Origin: Phenylobacterium sp. CCH9-H3
GTDB lineage: Bacteria; Pseudomonadota; Alphaproteobacteria; Caulobacterales; Caulobacteraceae
Direction: 5' to 3'
NCBI RefSeq assembly: GCF_001557235.1
Contig: NZ_LSJI01000136.1
Coordinates: 1-5,229 of the forward strand
Length of the DNA stretch: 5,229 bases
Below the pieces are notes generated by a model. It was not told the origin of the DNA and searched no databases. It worked only from the letters and a program-made list of their open reading frames with translations. A program made the position numbers and the translations under genes. Positions 1 to 5,229 of the stretch are shown here, piece by piece. The stretch's first letter is position 1; the number at the start of each line of letters is the position of its first letter.

Positions 1-167
1 TCGCCGTCGTGTTCATGCCGCCGACCCTGATCGCGTCGATCTACGGCATGAACTTCGACGTTCTGCCGGAGCTGCACTGGAAGGCCGGCTATCCCCTGGC
101 CCTCTTGTCGATGCTGGTCGCCGCAGCCATTCCGGTGCTCTGGTTCAAGAGGCGGGGGTGGCTCTGA
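1..167 (+). CDS. corA: CorA-family magnesium transporter, C-terminal fragment
   Basis: This is the 3' end of a gene that begins before the window. The reading frame starts at base 3 and gives 54 residues ending in TGA at 165-167. The fragment contains YGMNF (residues 14-18), the GMN signature in the pore-mouth loop between the two C-terminal membrane helices of CorA/Mrs2 channels. The run before it (AVVFMPPTLIASI) is the end of TM1. After an acidic, aromatic loop (DVLPELHWKAGYP) comes the last helix (LALLSMLVAAAIPVLWF) and the basic tail KRRGWL, a typical CorA ending. CorA proteins form pentameric inner-membrane Mg2+ channels, sometimes also passing Co2+ or Ni2+. The cytoplasmic domain lies outside the window, so I cannot tell CorA from close relatives such as ZntB, although the GMNF-to-WL tail favours CorA. 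Confidence 0.9.
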   Translation, partial: AVVFMPPTLIASIYGMNFDVLPELHWKAGYPLALLSMLVAAAIPVLWFKRRGWL

Positions 168-198
168 GGCGGCACCACTCCGGATTGCGCACAAGGTT

Positions 199-232
199 CG
201 CTTAAGGCTGTCGCGCAACCCATCCTTAAGCG
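199..232. repeat. Perfect 9-bp inverted repeat centred on CTTAAG, between corA and the pentapeptide gene
   Basis: CGCTTAAGG (199-207) is followed by its exact reverse complement CCTTAAGCG (224-232), with 16 bases between. Each arm contains the palindrome CTTAAG, so the same hexamer also appears as a direct repeat about 24 bp apart. It starts 31 bases after the corA stop and ends 30 bases before the next start codon. It could be a terminator hairpin for corA, although no T-run follows, or a two-site operator for the downstream gene. The sequence does not decide between these. Confidence 0.5.
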
Positions 233-262
233 CGTTGCCGGCATGGTGAACGCGAAGGCCTC

Positions 263-1477
263 ATGTCGACCCAAGCACAGCAGCATCACACGGCGCTCGA
301 CGCCCATGCGCTCCGCGAGGCGCTCGACGCCCACCAGCGCTATCTGGCGGGGCGCGCCGGCGGCCGACGCCTCAACCTTACCTACGCCGACCTGGCCAAC
401 TGCTCGCTCGAGGGCGTGGACCTGCGCGACGCCGACCTGACGGGGGCGAAGCTCTCGGGGTCGACCCTGGCGCGCGCCAACCTGTCGCGGGCGATCCTGT
501 TCGGCGCCGACCTGCGCGAAGCCGACATGCGGCATATCAACCTCAAGCGGGCCGACCTGCGCGGCGCCTGCATGCGCGGGGCGAACCTCGCCGGGGCCGA
601 GCTGGCGGGCTGCGACCTGCGCGAGGGCCGGATCGCCCTGCAGGACAAGCTGGACGGCTTCCGGATCCTGCGGCACGAGCATCGGCCGGGCGAGCTGAAC
701 TACGCCGTGCTGTCGGGCGCCAACCTGCAGGGCGCGCAGATGAGCGGCGCGGTCGCCATGACCAGCGACTTCACCGACGCCAACCTTTCCGGGGCGATCC
801 TGACCGGCGCCAAGCTGATGCGGGCGGTGCTGGACGGCGCGGACCTGTCGGGCGCGGACCTGGGCGGGGCCGACCTCACGGGCGCCTCGATGAAGCGCGC
901 GGTGCTGACCAACGTGAACCTGAGCCAGGCGCGCCTGGACGACGCCGACCTGTCGGACGTGCTGCGCGCGCCGCCGCCGATCTTCTACATCGACGACAAG
1001 TCGCTGACCGAGGTGATGGCCGAGCACGAGCAGTTCTGCGACTCGGGCGGCCGCCAGGGCAAGGTGATGAAGCTGTTCGAGGTGGACTTCCGCCCGATGA
1101 AGACCCTCAAGCGGCGGCGGCTGTCCGGCCTGTCGTCGCCCAAGTCGATCTTCTTCGGGATGGACCTGGAGGGCGTCCAGCTCCAGGGCGCCGACCTCAC
1201 GGGCTGCGATTTCCGGGGTGTGAACCTGCGCGAGGCCGATCTGCGCGGCGCCCGGTTCACCGGAGCCCAGCTGGCCCGCGCCGACCTGCGCGGCGCGAAG
1301 ATGGGTCCGCTGGCCATCGGCGACAACCGCTTCGTGCGCACCGACTTCAGCCGCGCCTCGCTGCGCGGCGCGGACCTGCGGGGCGCCCACGCCCCCCGCG
1401 CCCGGTTCCTGGAAGCCGAGATGGACGGCGCCCGCATCGCCGGCTGCGACCTCACCGGCGCCGAGCTGGAAGTCTAG
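263..1477 (+). CDS. Pentapeptide-repeat protein with three repeat blocks
   Basis: A 404-residue protein built mostly of A(D/N)LxG-type pentapeptides, which fold as a right-handed quadrilateral beta-helix. The central hydrophobic residue recurs every five positions in three blocks: 39 to 124 (18 pentads), 150 to 230 (17) and 302 to 402 (21). Each block keeps its own register. A 25-residue non-repeat insert separates blocks 1 and 2; a longer linker (about 233-298) with charged and aromatic residues (FYIDD, HEQFCDSGG, then the basic stretch KTLKRRR) separates blocks 2 and 3. The N-terminal 36 residues are His/Ala-rich and predicted helical. I see no signal peptide or membrane helix, so it is probably cytoplasmic. 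The ATG at 263 has a weak AAGG four bases upstream. Some family members (Qnr, MfpA) mimic DNA and bind gyrase, but most have no known function, and nothing here points to gyrase. Function unknown. Confidence 0.9.
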   Translation: MSTQAQQHHTALDAHALREALDAHQRYLAGRAGGRRLNLTYADLANCSLEGVDLRDADLTGAKLSGSTLARANLSRAILFGADLREADMRHINLKRADLRGACMRGANLAGAELAGCDLREGRIALQDKLDGFRILRHEHRPGELNYAVLSGANLQGAQMSGAVAMTSDFTDANLSGAILTGAKLMRAVLDGADLSGADLGGADLTGASMKRAVLTNVNLSQARLDDADLSDVLRAPPPIFYIDDKSLTEVMAEHEQFCDSGGRQGKVMKLFEVDFRPMKTLKRRRLSGLSSPKSIFFGMDLEGVQLQGADLTGCDFRGVNLREADLRGARFTGAQLARADLRGAKMGPLAIGDNRFVRTDFSRASLRGADLRGAHAPRARFLEAEMDGARIAGCDLTGAELEV

Positions 1478-1481
1478 GAAC

Positions 1482-1630
1482 GCTCCTCCCACGTCGCGAA
1501 GACGACGGGGGAGGTGGATCGACGCCCCCGGCGTCGAGACGGAGGGGGCGCATGGCAGCCCGCTCTGAATTTCGGGAGAGCGCCCCCTCCACCACTTCGT
1601 GGTCCCCTTCCCCCGCTTCGCAGGGGACGA
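1482..1630. repeat. Hairpin-array intergenic repeat element between convergent genes
   Basis: Nearly the whole gap between the two convergent genes is a string of inverted repeats. (A) CCTCCC 1485-1490 pairs with GGGAGG 1509-1514, with an inner CGTC/GACG stem closing a GCGAA loop. (B) GACGCC 1521-1526 pairs with GGCGTC 1530-1535. (C) GGAGGGGGCG 1541-1550 pairs perfectly with CGCCCCCTCC 1581-1590, enclosing CGCTCT/AGAGCG. (D) ACCAC 1591-1595 pairs with GTGGT 1599-1603. (E) GTCCCC 1602-1607 pairs with GGGGAC 1623-1628, or alternatively CCCCGC-TTC-GC with bulged A then GGGG. The density of nested stems and TTC/GCGAA loops is typical of dispersed palindromic elements in Caulobacterales genomes. 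It may act as a bidirectional, Rho-independent-like terminator even though T-runs are missing. Only one copy is visible, so its repetitive nature is inferred from style. Confidence 0.7.
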
Positions 1631-1640
1631 GCTGTTGGCC

Positions 1641-2516
1641 TCACATCTCTTTGCGGAGGGGGGCGAGGTCGGGGAAGTTGGCGTCGCGCTTTTCGGCCTT
1701 GGCCTTGAAGGCTTCGGCCATGTGCGGACCGGAGAACATGCTGGTCTGCCAGACGGCGATATAGTCCAGCCCGTCCTTGATGGTGTGGTCGCGGGCGTAG
1801 TTGATCATCACCTTCGAGCCGGTCACGGCCAGCGGCGCCTTGGAGGCGATCTCCCGCGCGGTGGCCAGGGCATGGTCGACCACCTGCTCGTGAGTGTCGA
1901 ACACCTCGTTCACCAGGCCGATCTCGCGCGCCCGCTGGGCCGGCAGCCGGCGGCCGGTGTAGGCCAGTTCGCGCACCCAGCCCTCGGGGATCAGCTTGCA
2001 GAGCCGGGGGAAGGTGCCGACGTCGGCGGTCATGCCGATGTTGATCTCCTGGATCACGAAGAAGGCGTCGGCCGTGCAGTAGCGGATGTCGCAGGCGCTG
2101 GTCATGTCGACCGCCCCGCCGACGCAGCCGCCCTGGATCGCCGCGATCACCGGCATGCGGGCCTCGTCCAGGCAGGAGAAGCTGTCCTGCAGCAACTTCA
2201 CGTGGAAGCGCATGGCCTCGGCGTTGATCGCGCTGTCCGGCGCCGCGGCCGAGGCGGTGGATCCGCCGCCGCCGAACACCGCCAGGTCCATCCCCGCGCA
2301 GAAGTGCTTGCCGGTGGAGGAGATCACGATGCAGCGGGCGCGGGCGTTCTCGTCGATGTCGCGCACGATCTGCGGCAACTCGTTCCAGAAGGCGCGGACC
2401 ATGGTGTTCATGGCCTCGGGGCGCTTCAGGCGGATGTGGGCGACGTGGTCCTCGATGGTGACGTCGAAACAGGTCCAGTCGGTGGTGGTGATGTCGATGG
2501 CGGCCGGCGCGTTCAT
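1641..2516 (-). CDS. Crotonase-superfamily enzyme, probable delta3,5-delta2,4-dienoyl-CoA isomerase
   Basis: A 291-residue enoyl-CoA hydratase/isomerase-fold protein. HFCAGMDL (71-78) and the Gly-rich GGCVGGAVDM (129-138) form the expected CoA-binding and oxyanion-hole segments. ACDIRYCTADAFF followed by QEINIGMTADVG closely resembles mammalian ECH1. The acidic residues D137, E157 and D165 are spaced 20 and 8 apart, the same spacing as the catalytic Asp/Glu/Asp of ECH1, whereas true enoyl-CoA hydratases have two Glu. The likely reaction is moving the double bonds of 3,5-dienoyl-CoA to 2,4-dienoyl-CoA during beta-oxidation of odd-position unsaturated fatty acids. A Gly/Ser/Ala-rich loop (82-93) follows DLAVF. 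I chose the ATG at 2516 because a strong AGGGAGGA lies just upstream; an in-frame ATG nine codons earlier (2543) has no such site. Last gene of the leftward cluster, 61 bases after the DUF488 gene. Substrate is inferred from residues only. Confidence 0.88.
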   Translation of the reverse strand: MNAPAAIDITTTDWTCFDVTIEDHVAHIRLKRPEAMNTMVRAFWNELPQIVRDIDENARARCIVISSTGKHFCAGMDLAVFGGGGSTASAAAPDSAINAEAMRFHVKLLQDSFSCLDEARMPVIAAIQGGCVGGAVDMTSACDIRYCTADAFFVIQEINIGMTADVGTFPRLCKLIPEGWVRELAYTGRRLPAQRAREIGLVNEVFDTHEQVVDHALATAREIASKAPLAVTGSKVMINYARDHTIKDGLDYIAVWQTSMFSGPHMAEAFKAKAEKRDANFPDLAPLRKEM

Positions 2517-2520
2517 GGCG

Positions 2521-2528
2521 TCCTCCCT
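2521..2528 (-). promoter_or_regulatory. Ribosome binding site deciding the crotonase start
   Basis: On the minus strand this reads AGGGAGGA, ending four bases before the ATG at 2516. It is a near-ideal Shine-Dalgarno and lies inside the longer frame that would start at 2543, so translation should begin at 2516. Confidence 0.75.
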
Positions 2529-2577
2529 TGGCTGCCCGATCATCGCGCGACGACCCTGCGGAAGGCCAGGGCCTCGT

Positions 2578-3030
2578 TTAGAGCGTCGAGGGCGCCAGGT
2601 TCTCGACCTGGAAGTCGGCCGCCTCGAGCATCCGCTCCACCACGATCGAGCGGTGGCAGCCGCGGTGGTCGGCCTCGTAGCAGAGCAGGGCCGCCTTGCG
2701 GCCCTTGGCGATCTCGATGGCCTGGGCGAGCTGCAGCTGGGCCGCGGGTTCGGCCAGGTGGGCCTCGAAGATCTGGCGCATCTCGGCGGTCCGGCCCTTG
2801 CGCGCGGTCATCCGGCCCTCCTTGGGCGTGCCCAGGGCGCGCAGGTGGACGTATTCGATGCCCGCGTCCTGCAGGCTGGAGGACAGAAGGCCCTTGGAAA
2901 ACCCGGCCCGCCGCGAGGCCGCCACCGCGCGCACATCGATCAGCACTTCGACGCCCGCCGCCTTCAATGCGTCGATCACTTTCGCCTGGGGGGCGGATTC
3001 ATAGCCGATGGTGGCGAGCGGAAAGGCCAT
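2578..3030 (-). CDS. DUF488 family protein
   Basis: A 150-residue protein matching the DUF488 family end to end. It has the N-terminal TIGYE (7-11), DVR followed by SR (32-34, 39-40), F44-S-K, the LGTPK segment (66-70), and the C-terminal LLCYEAD...CHR block (115-127) with the conserved Cys and His. The usual Pro of the DVRxxPxSR motif is Ala37 here. Length is normal for the family and there is no signal peptide or membrane segment, so it is a small soluble protein. The biochemical role of DUF488 proteins is not established as far as I know. The invariant Cys/His/Arg set looks like an active or binding site, but that is inference. Its ATG follows the repressor's TGA after a single base, and a GGAG four bases upstream lies inside the end of the repressor gene, indicating translational coupling and a shared transcript. 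Confidence 0.88.
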   Translation of the reverse strand: MAFPLATIGYESAPQAKVIDALKAAGVEVLIDVRAVAASRRAGFSKGLLSSSLQDAGIEYVHLRALGTPKEGRMTARKGRTAEMRQIFEAHLAEPAAQLQLAQAIEIAKGRKAALLCYEADHRGCHRSIVVERMLEAADFQVENLAPSTL

Positions 3031-3031
3031 G

Positions 3032-3664
3032 TCACTCCGGTTCCGGGCGGGTGTGCGCCTCGATCAACGCCTGGGCCGCGCCCTTGGCTGCCGCGGCCGG
3101 GCCATCCGGCCCGAAAAGCTGGCTGGACACATAGACGCCCTCGATCAGCAGCAGCAGCGCGTCGGCCAGCTTCTTGGGCTTGCGGGCGTCCATGGCCTTG
3201 GTCATCTGGCGCAGGCGTTCGCGCAGGCCCTGCTTGTGCTCCACCGAGACCAGGCGGCCGGGATGGTCGGCGGCGGGATACTCCACCGCGGCGTTGGTGA
3301 GCGCGCAGCCGCGGTAGCCGGGCCGGGTCGCCCGCTCGCCCAGTTCGTCGAAGAAGGCGAGGATCTGCGCCTTGGGATCTCCCGGGTGCTTGCCGGCGGC
3401 GGCTTCGAAATAGGCCCAGAAGCCCTCGCCCTGGCCCTCGAGGTAGGCGGCGATCAGATGATCCTTGGAGGGGAACGCCCGGTAGAGCGTCGGCTTGGTG
3501 GCGCCCGCGCGCGAGACGATCTCGTCCACCCCGATGGCGCGGGTGCCTTCGCGGTAGAAGAGTTCGCCTGCGGTGGTCAGGATGCGCTCGGCGGCTTTGG
3601 GCTCGCGCGGCGCGTCCTTGGCAGGCTTCGGCTTCGCAGTCTTGGGCATGGAGGTCTGGGTCAT
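3032..3664 (-). CDS. TetR/AcrR-family transcriptional regulator
   Basis: A 210-residue repressor. The N-terminal DNA-binding domain spans about residues 24-72: helix 1 is AAERILTTAGELFYREG, and the helix-turn-helix is GVDEIVSRAGATKPTLYRAFPSKDHLIAAYL, the classic TetR signature. The first 22 residues are a Lys/Pro/Ala-rich flexible tail. The C-terminal region (about 80-205) is helical and carries RGCALTNAAVEYP (118-130), a pattern seen in many TetR ligand domains, but the ligand cannot be named. I chose ATG 3664, with AAGG six bases upstream. The frame can be extended to a TTG at 3679 (five more residues); ATG 3649 has no ribosome binding site. It is divergent from the MFS gene, with a large inverted repeat between them, so it probably represses itself and the transporter. 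It leads a cluster with the DUF488 gene (1-base gap) and perhaps the crotonase gene. Confidence 0.92.
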   Translation of the reverse strand: MTQTSMPKTAKPKPAKDAPREPKAAERILTTAGELFYREGTRAIGVDEIVSRAGATKPTLYRAFPSKDHLIAAYLEGQGEGFWAYFEAAAGKHPGDPKAQILAFFDELGERATRPGYRGCALTNAAVEYPAADHPGRLVSVEHKQGLRERLRQMTKAMDARKPKKLADALLLLIEGVYVSSQLFGPDGPAAAAKGAAQALIEAHTRPEPE

Positions 3665-3672
3665 GGCGGGCC

Positions 3673-3702
3673 TTGACAACGTTACAGACCGGTACGTATT
3701 GG
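3673..3702 (+). promoter_or_regulatory. Candidate sigma70-type promoter for the MFS gene
   Basis: TTGACA at 3673-3678 is a perfect -35 consensus. After 17-18 bases comes a weak -10 candidate, GTATTG or TATTGG (3696-3702). The proposed spacer and -10 overlap the left operator arm, which would let a bound repressor block the polymerase. A second AT-rich candidate, GATAAT at 3711-3716, matches the -10 consensus better but lacks a properly spaced -35. The assignment is tentative. Confidence 0.35.
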
Positions 3703-3736
3703 TCGGCGTCGATAATTTTCCGTACCGGTCAGTTAC
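3681..3736. promoter_or_regulatory. Candidate TetR operator: paired inverted arms in the divergent promoter region
   Basis: The left arm GTTACAGACCGGTACG (3681-3696) and the right arm read on the minus strand, GTAACTGACCGGTACG (3736-3721), match at 14 of 16 positions, including a perfect 10-bp core GACCGGTACG. They are separated by 24 bases. The left arm also forms part of an 18-bp quasi-palindrome (3687-3704), GACC...GGTC around a central TACGTA, the size and symmetry of a TetR dimer site. The right arm lies directly against the MFS start codon. Binding at both would cover the promoters of both divergent genes. The binding protein is inferred from the adjacent tetR-type gene. Confidence 0.65.
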
Positions 3737-5020
3737 ATGAGCCTAGCACGCCGCCGGCCTTTCGGCCAGAACTACGCCTGGGTCGTCGCGGGGGTGACGT
3801 TCCTGAGCCTGCTGGCGGCCGCGGGCCTGCGCTCGGCGCCCGGGGTGCTCCTGACGCCGCTGCACGATGCGTTCGGCTGGGAGCGGGCCGAACTGTCCGC
3901 CGCCGCGGCCATCGGCATCTTCCTCTACGGTCTGATCGGGCCGTTCGCCGCGGCCCTGATGCAGACCCTGGGCGTGAAGCGCACTCTGCTGACCGGTCTC
4001 GTCCTGATGAGCGGCTCCACCGGCCTCAGCCTCTTCATGACCGAGCCCTGGCACTATCTCCTGACCTGGGGCGTGCTGTCGGGCTTCGGCAGCGGCGCGG
4101 TGGCCCTGGCCATGGGCGCCACGGTGGTGAACCGCTGGTTCGTCGCCCGGCGCGGGCTGGTCATGGGCCTGCTCAGCGCCTCGACGGCCACCGGCTCGCT
4201 GATCTTCCTGCCCGGGATGGCGGCCCTGGCCGAGACCGGCGGCTGGCGGCCGGTGGTGATCGCCGTGTCGTTGGCGGCGGCGGCGCTGGTCCCGCTGGTG
4301 CTGTTCCTCATGCCCGAGCGCCCGTCCGACATCGGCCAGCCGGCCTATGGCGCCGCAGAGGTCGAGCCGGCCCCGCCGCGCGGGCGGCCGGGGGACGCGG
4401 TGATGCTGGCGCTGTCGGTGCTGGCGAAGGCGGGCCGCAACCCGGCCTTCTGGCTGCTGTTCGCAACCTTCTTCGTCTGCGGCTTCACCACCAATGGCCT
4501 GGTGGGCACCCACTTGATCTCGTTCTGCGGCGACCGCGGCCTGGCCCTGGTGCAGGCCGGCGCGCTGCTGGCCGCCATGGGCGCCTTCGACATCGTGGGC
4601 ACGACAGCCTCGGGCTGGCTCACCGACCGCTACGACCCGCGCAAGCTGCTGTTCGTCTACTACGGCCTGCGCGGCCTCTCGCTGATGGCCCTGCCGTTCC
4701 TGCAGTTCGACGTCGTCAGCCTGACGATCTTCGCCGTGTTCTACGGCCTCGACTGGCTGGCCACCGTGCCGCCCACGGTGCGGCTGGCGACCGAGAGCTT
4801 CGGCGAGCGCGAGGGGCCCATCGTGTTCGGCTGGATCGCCTTCGGTCACCAGGTGGGCGCGGCGACGGCGGCCTTCGGCGCCGGGGCTCTGCGCGACGTC
4901 CAGGGCAGCTACGCCGCCGCCTTCGTCATCGCCGGGTTCCTCGCCGTCTTCGCCGCCTGCGCCGCGCTGCTCATCCGTCGCCAGGACGAGGCGCCCCCCG
5001 CGACGCCCGTTCCGGCATGA
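3737..5020 (+). CDS. Major facilitator superfamily transporter
   Basis: A 427-residue inner-membrane protein with about 12 predicted helices in two halves, separated by a hydrophilic central loop (about 193-232) rich in Pro, Arg and Glu. Helix 1 is roughly 13-32 and helix 12 roughly 391-413. NRWFVARRGLVMGL (132-145) is the MFS loop 4-5 pattern, and GWLTDRYDPRKLL (293-305) is the MFS motif A copy in the loop 8-9 position, with D297, R298 and the basic R302/K303. The general pattern (RWF...RGL, PTVRLATESFG near helix 11) recalls monocarboxylate or organic-anion type MFS members, but substrate and direction cannot be read. Divergence from a TetR gene suggests an inducible exporter or uptake of the inducer. 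No Shine-Dalgarno is visible before ATG 3737, and no alternative Met lies nearby. This suggests a short-leader or weakly initiated message. Confidence 0.92.
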   Translation: MSLARRRPFGQNYAWVVAGVTFLSLLAAAGLRSAPGVLLTPLHDAFGWERAELSAAAAIGIFLYGLIGPFAAALMQTLGVKRTLLTGLVLMSGSTGLSLFMTEPWHYLLTWGVLSGFGSGAVALAMGATVVNRWFVARRGLVMGLLSASTATGSLIFLPGMAALAETGGWRPVVIAVSLAAAALVPLVLFLMPERPSDIGQPAYGAAEVEPAPPRGRPGDAVMLALSVLAKAGRNPAFWLLFATFFVCGFTTNGLVGTHLISFCGDRGLALVQAGALLAAMGAFDIVGTTASGWLTDRYDPRKLLFVYYGLRGLSLMALPFLQFDVVSLTIFAVFYGLDWLATVPPTVRLATESFGEREGPIVFGWIAFGHQVGAATAAFGAGALRDVQGSYAAAFVIAGFLAVFAACAALLIRRQDEAPPATPVPA

Positions 5021-5061
5021 GCGGGTTTCCTCTCGCGGCGTCAGCGCGATAGGAAGCGTCC

Positions 5062-5229
5062 ATGAATGCGATGGTCGGATACGAGCCGCGGGCGCGGCGT
5101 GTGGCGCTGCCGGCGAGGGGCGGCGAGATGGCGGTGCTGGACTTCGGCCCGCCCGAGCGGCCGGTCGATGTGGTGTTCTCCCACGCCAACGGCTTCAACG
5201 CCCGCACCTACCGCACCATCCTGGCGCCG
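5062..5229 (+). CDS. Alpha/beta-hydrolase-like protein, N-terminal fragment
   Basis: The first 56 codons of a gene that runs past the window end. It starts at ATG 5062 with AGGA (5051-5054) seven bases upstream. After a short basic lead, MAVLDFGPPERPVDVVFSHANGFNARTYRTILAP matches the start of an alpha/beta-hydrolase fold: a beta strand (VDVVFSH), then HANGFNARTYR, the oxyanion-loop region where many relatives have HGxxG. The catalytic Ser, Asp and His would lie downstream and cannot be checked. The 41-base gap after the MFS gene, with no obvious terminator, allows co-transcription with the transporter. Enzyme class (esterase, lactonase or other) is unknown. Confidence 0.75.
   Translation, partial: MNAMVGYEPRARRVALPARGGEMAVLDFGPPERPVDVVFSHANGFNARTYRTILAP

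Noticed and set aside
202..229. Possible CtrA site from two TTAA tetramers
   Set aside because: The known CtrA motif has TTAA pairs spaced by about 7 bases. Here the gap is 20, and the symmetry is that of an inverted CTTAAG pair.
89..1492. Long open frame (467 codons) on the minus strand covering the whole pentapeptide gene
   Set aside because: It mirrors the repeat structure of the real gene (repeated QVGA/RQVGA-type motifs), matches no known protein style, and is explained by stop-codon scarcity opposite GC-rich codons.
1514..1764. Small plus-strand open frames starting within the hairpin array
   Set aside because: They run through palindromic repeat DNA and then antisense to the crotonase 3' end. 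No ribosome binding site or protein-like composition is seen.
2517..2543. Longer start for the crotonase at ATG 2543
   Set aside because: The extra nine codons cover a strong Shine-Dalgarno sequence that clearly serves ATG 2516.
2554..2571. CCCTG/CAGGG hairpin between the DUF488 and crotonase genes as a terminator
   Set aside because: The stem is only 5 bp with an 8-base loop and no T-run, expected by chance in such GC-rich DNA. It does not argue against co-transcription.
1599..3134. 511-codon plus-strand open frame opposite the crotonase and DUF488 genes
   Set aside because: Its translation is His/Gly/Arg-rich antisense sequence without domains, while the minus-strand frames have clear family motifs.
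3665..3679. TTG start extending the TetR-type protein by five residues
   Set aside because: It overlaps the candidate -35 TTGACA and has no better ribosome binding site than ATG 3664, which has AAGG at a proper distance.
3673..5052. Open frames overlapping the MFS gene on both strands (plus 3673-5052 and minus 3743-4849)
   Set aside because: Both are Arg/Gly or Gln/His-rich shadow translations. The frame 3737-5020 encodes a recognisable membrane transporter with motif A.

Overview
The window is very GC-rich and codon-dense. It reads like a chromosomal segment of an alphaproteobacterium, most likely Caulobacterales (a Caulobacter or Phenylobacterium-like organism). This placement rests on the style of the encoded proteins and on the hairpin-rich intergenic repeat. 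It is inferred, because no rRNA or marker gene is present.

Layout. Bases 1-167 hold the C-terminal end of a CorA-type magnesium channel, including the GMN motif and last membrane helix. After a 95-base gap with a perfect 9-bp CTTAAG-centred inverted repeat comes a 404-residue pentapeptide-repeat protein (263-1477, +). It converges on a leftward gene; the gap between them (1478-1640) is filled by a compact array of hairpins that looks like a dispersed intergenic repeat. Leftward from 3664 to 1641 run three genes: a TetR/AcrR-family repressor (3032-3664), a DUF488 protein starting one base after the repressor's stop (2578-3030), and a crotonase-superfamily enzyme with the Asp/Glu/Asp set of delta3,5-delta2,4-dienoyl-CoA isomerases (1641-2516). 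Divergent from the repressor is a 12-helix MFS transporter (3737-5020, +), followed after 41 bases by the start of an alpha/beta-hydrolase-like gene (5062 to the window end).

How the genes may work together. The 72-base region between the repressor and the transporter holds two inverted 16-bp arms sharing the perfect core GACCGGTACG. This is a strong candidate operator letting the TetR protein control itself and the transporter. The leftward trio is probably one transcript, so the repressor could also set levels of the DUF488 protein and, less certainly, the isomerase. The inducer and the transported compound cannot be read from the sequence.

Nothing here amounts to a clearly new system. The observations most worth checking are the operator architecture, the hairpin repeat, and the three-block pentapeptide protein with clean register breaks.
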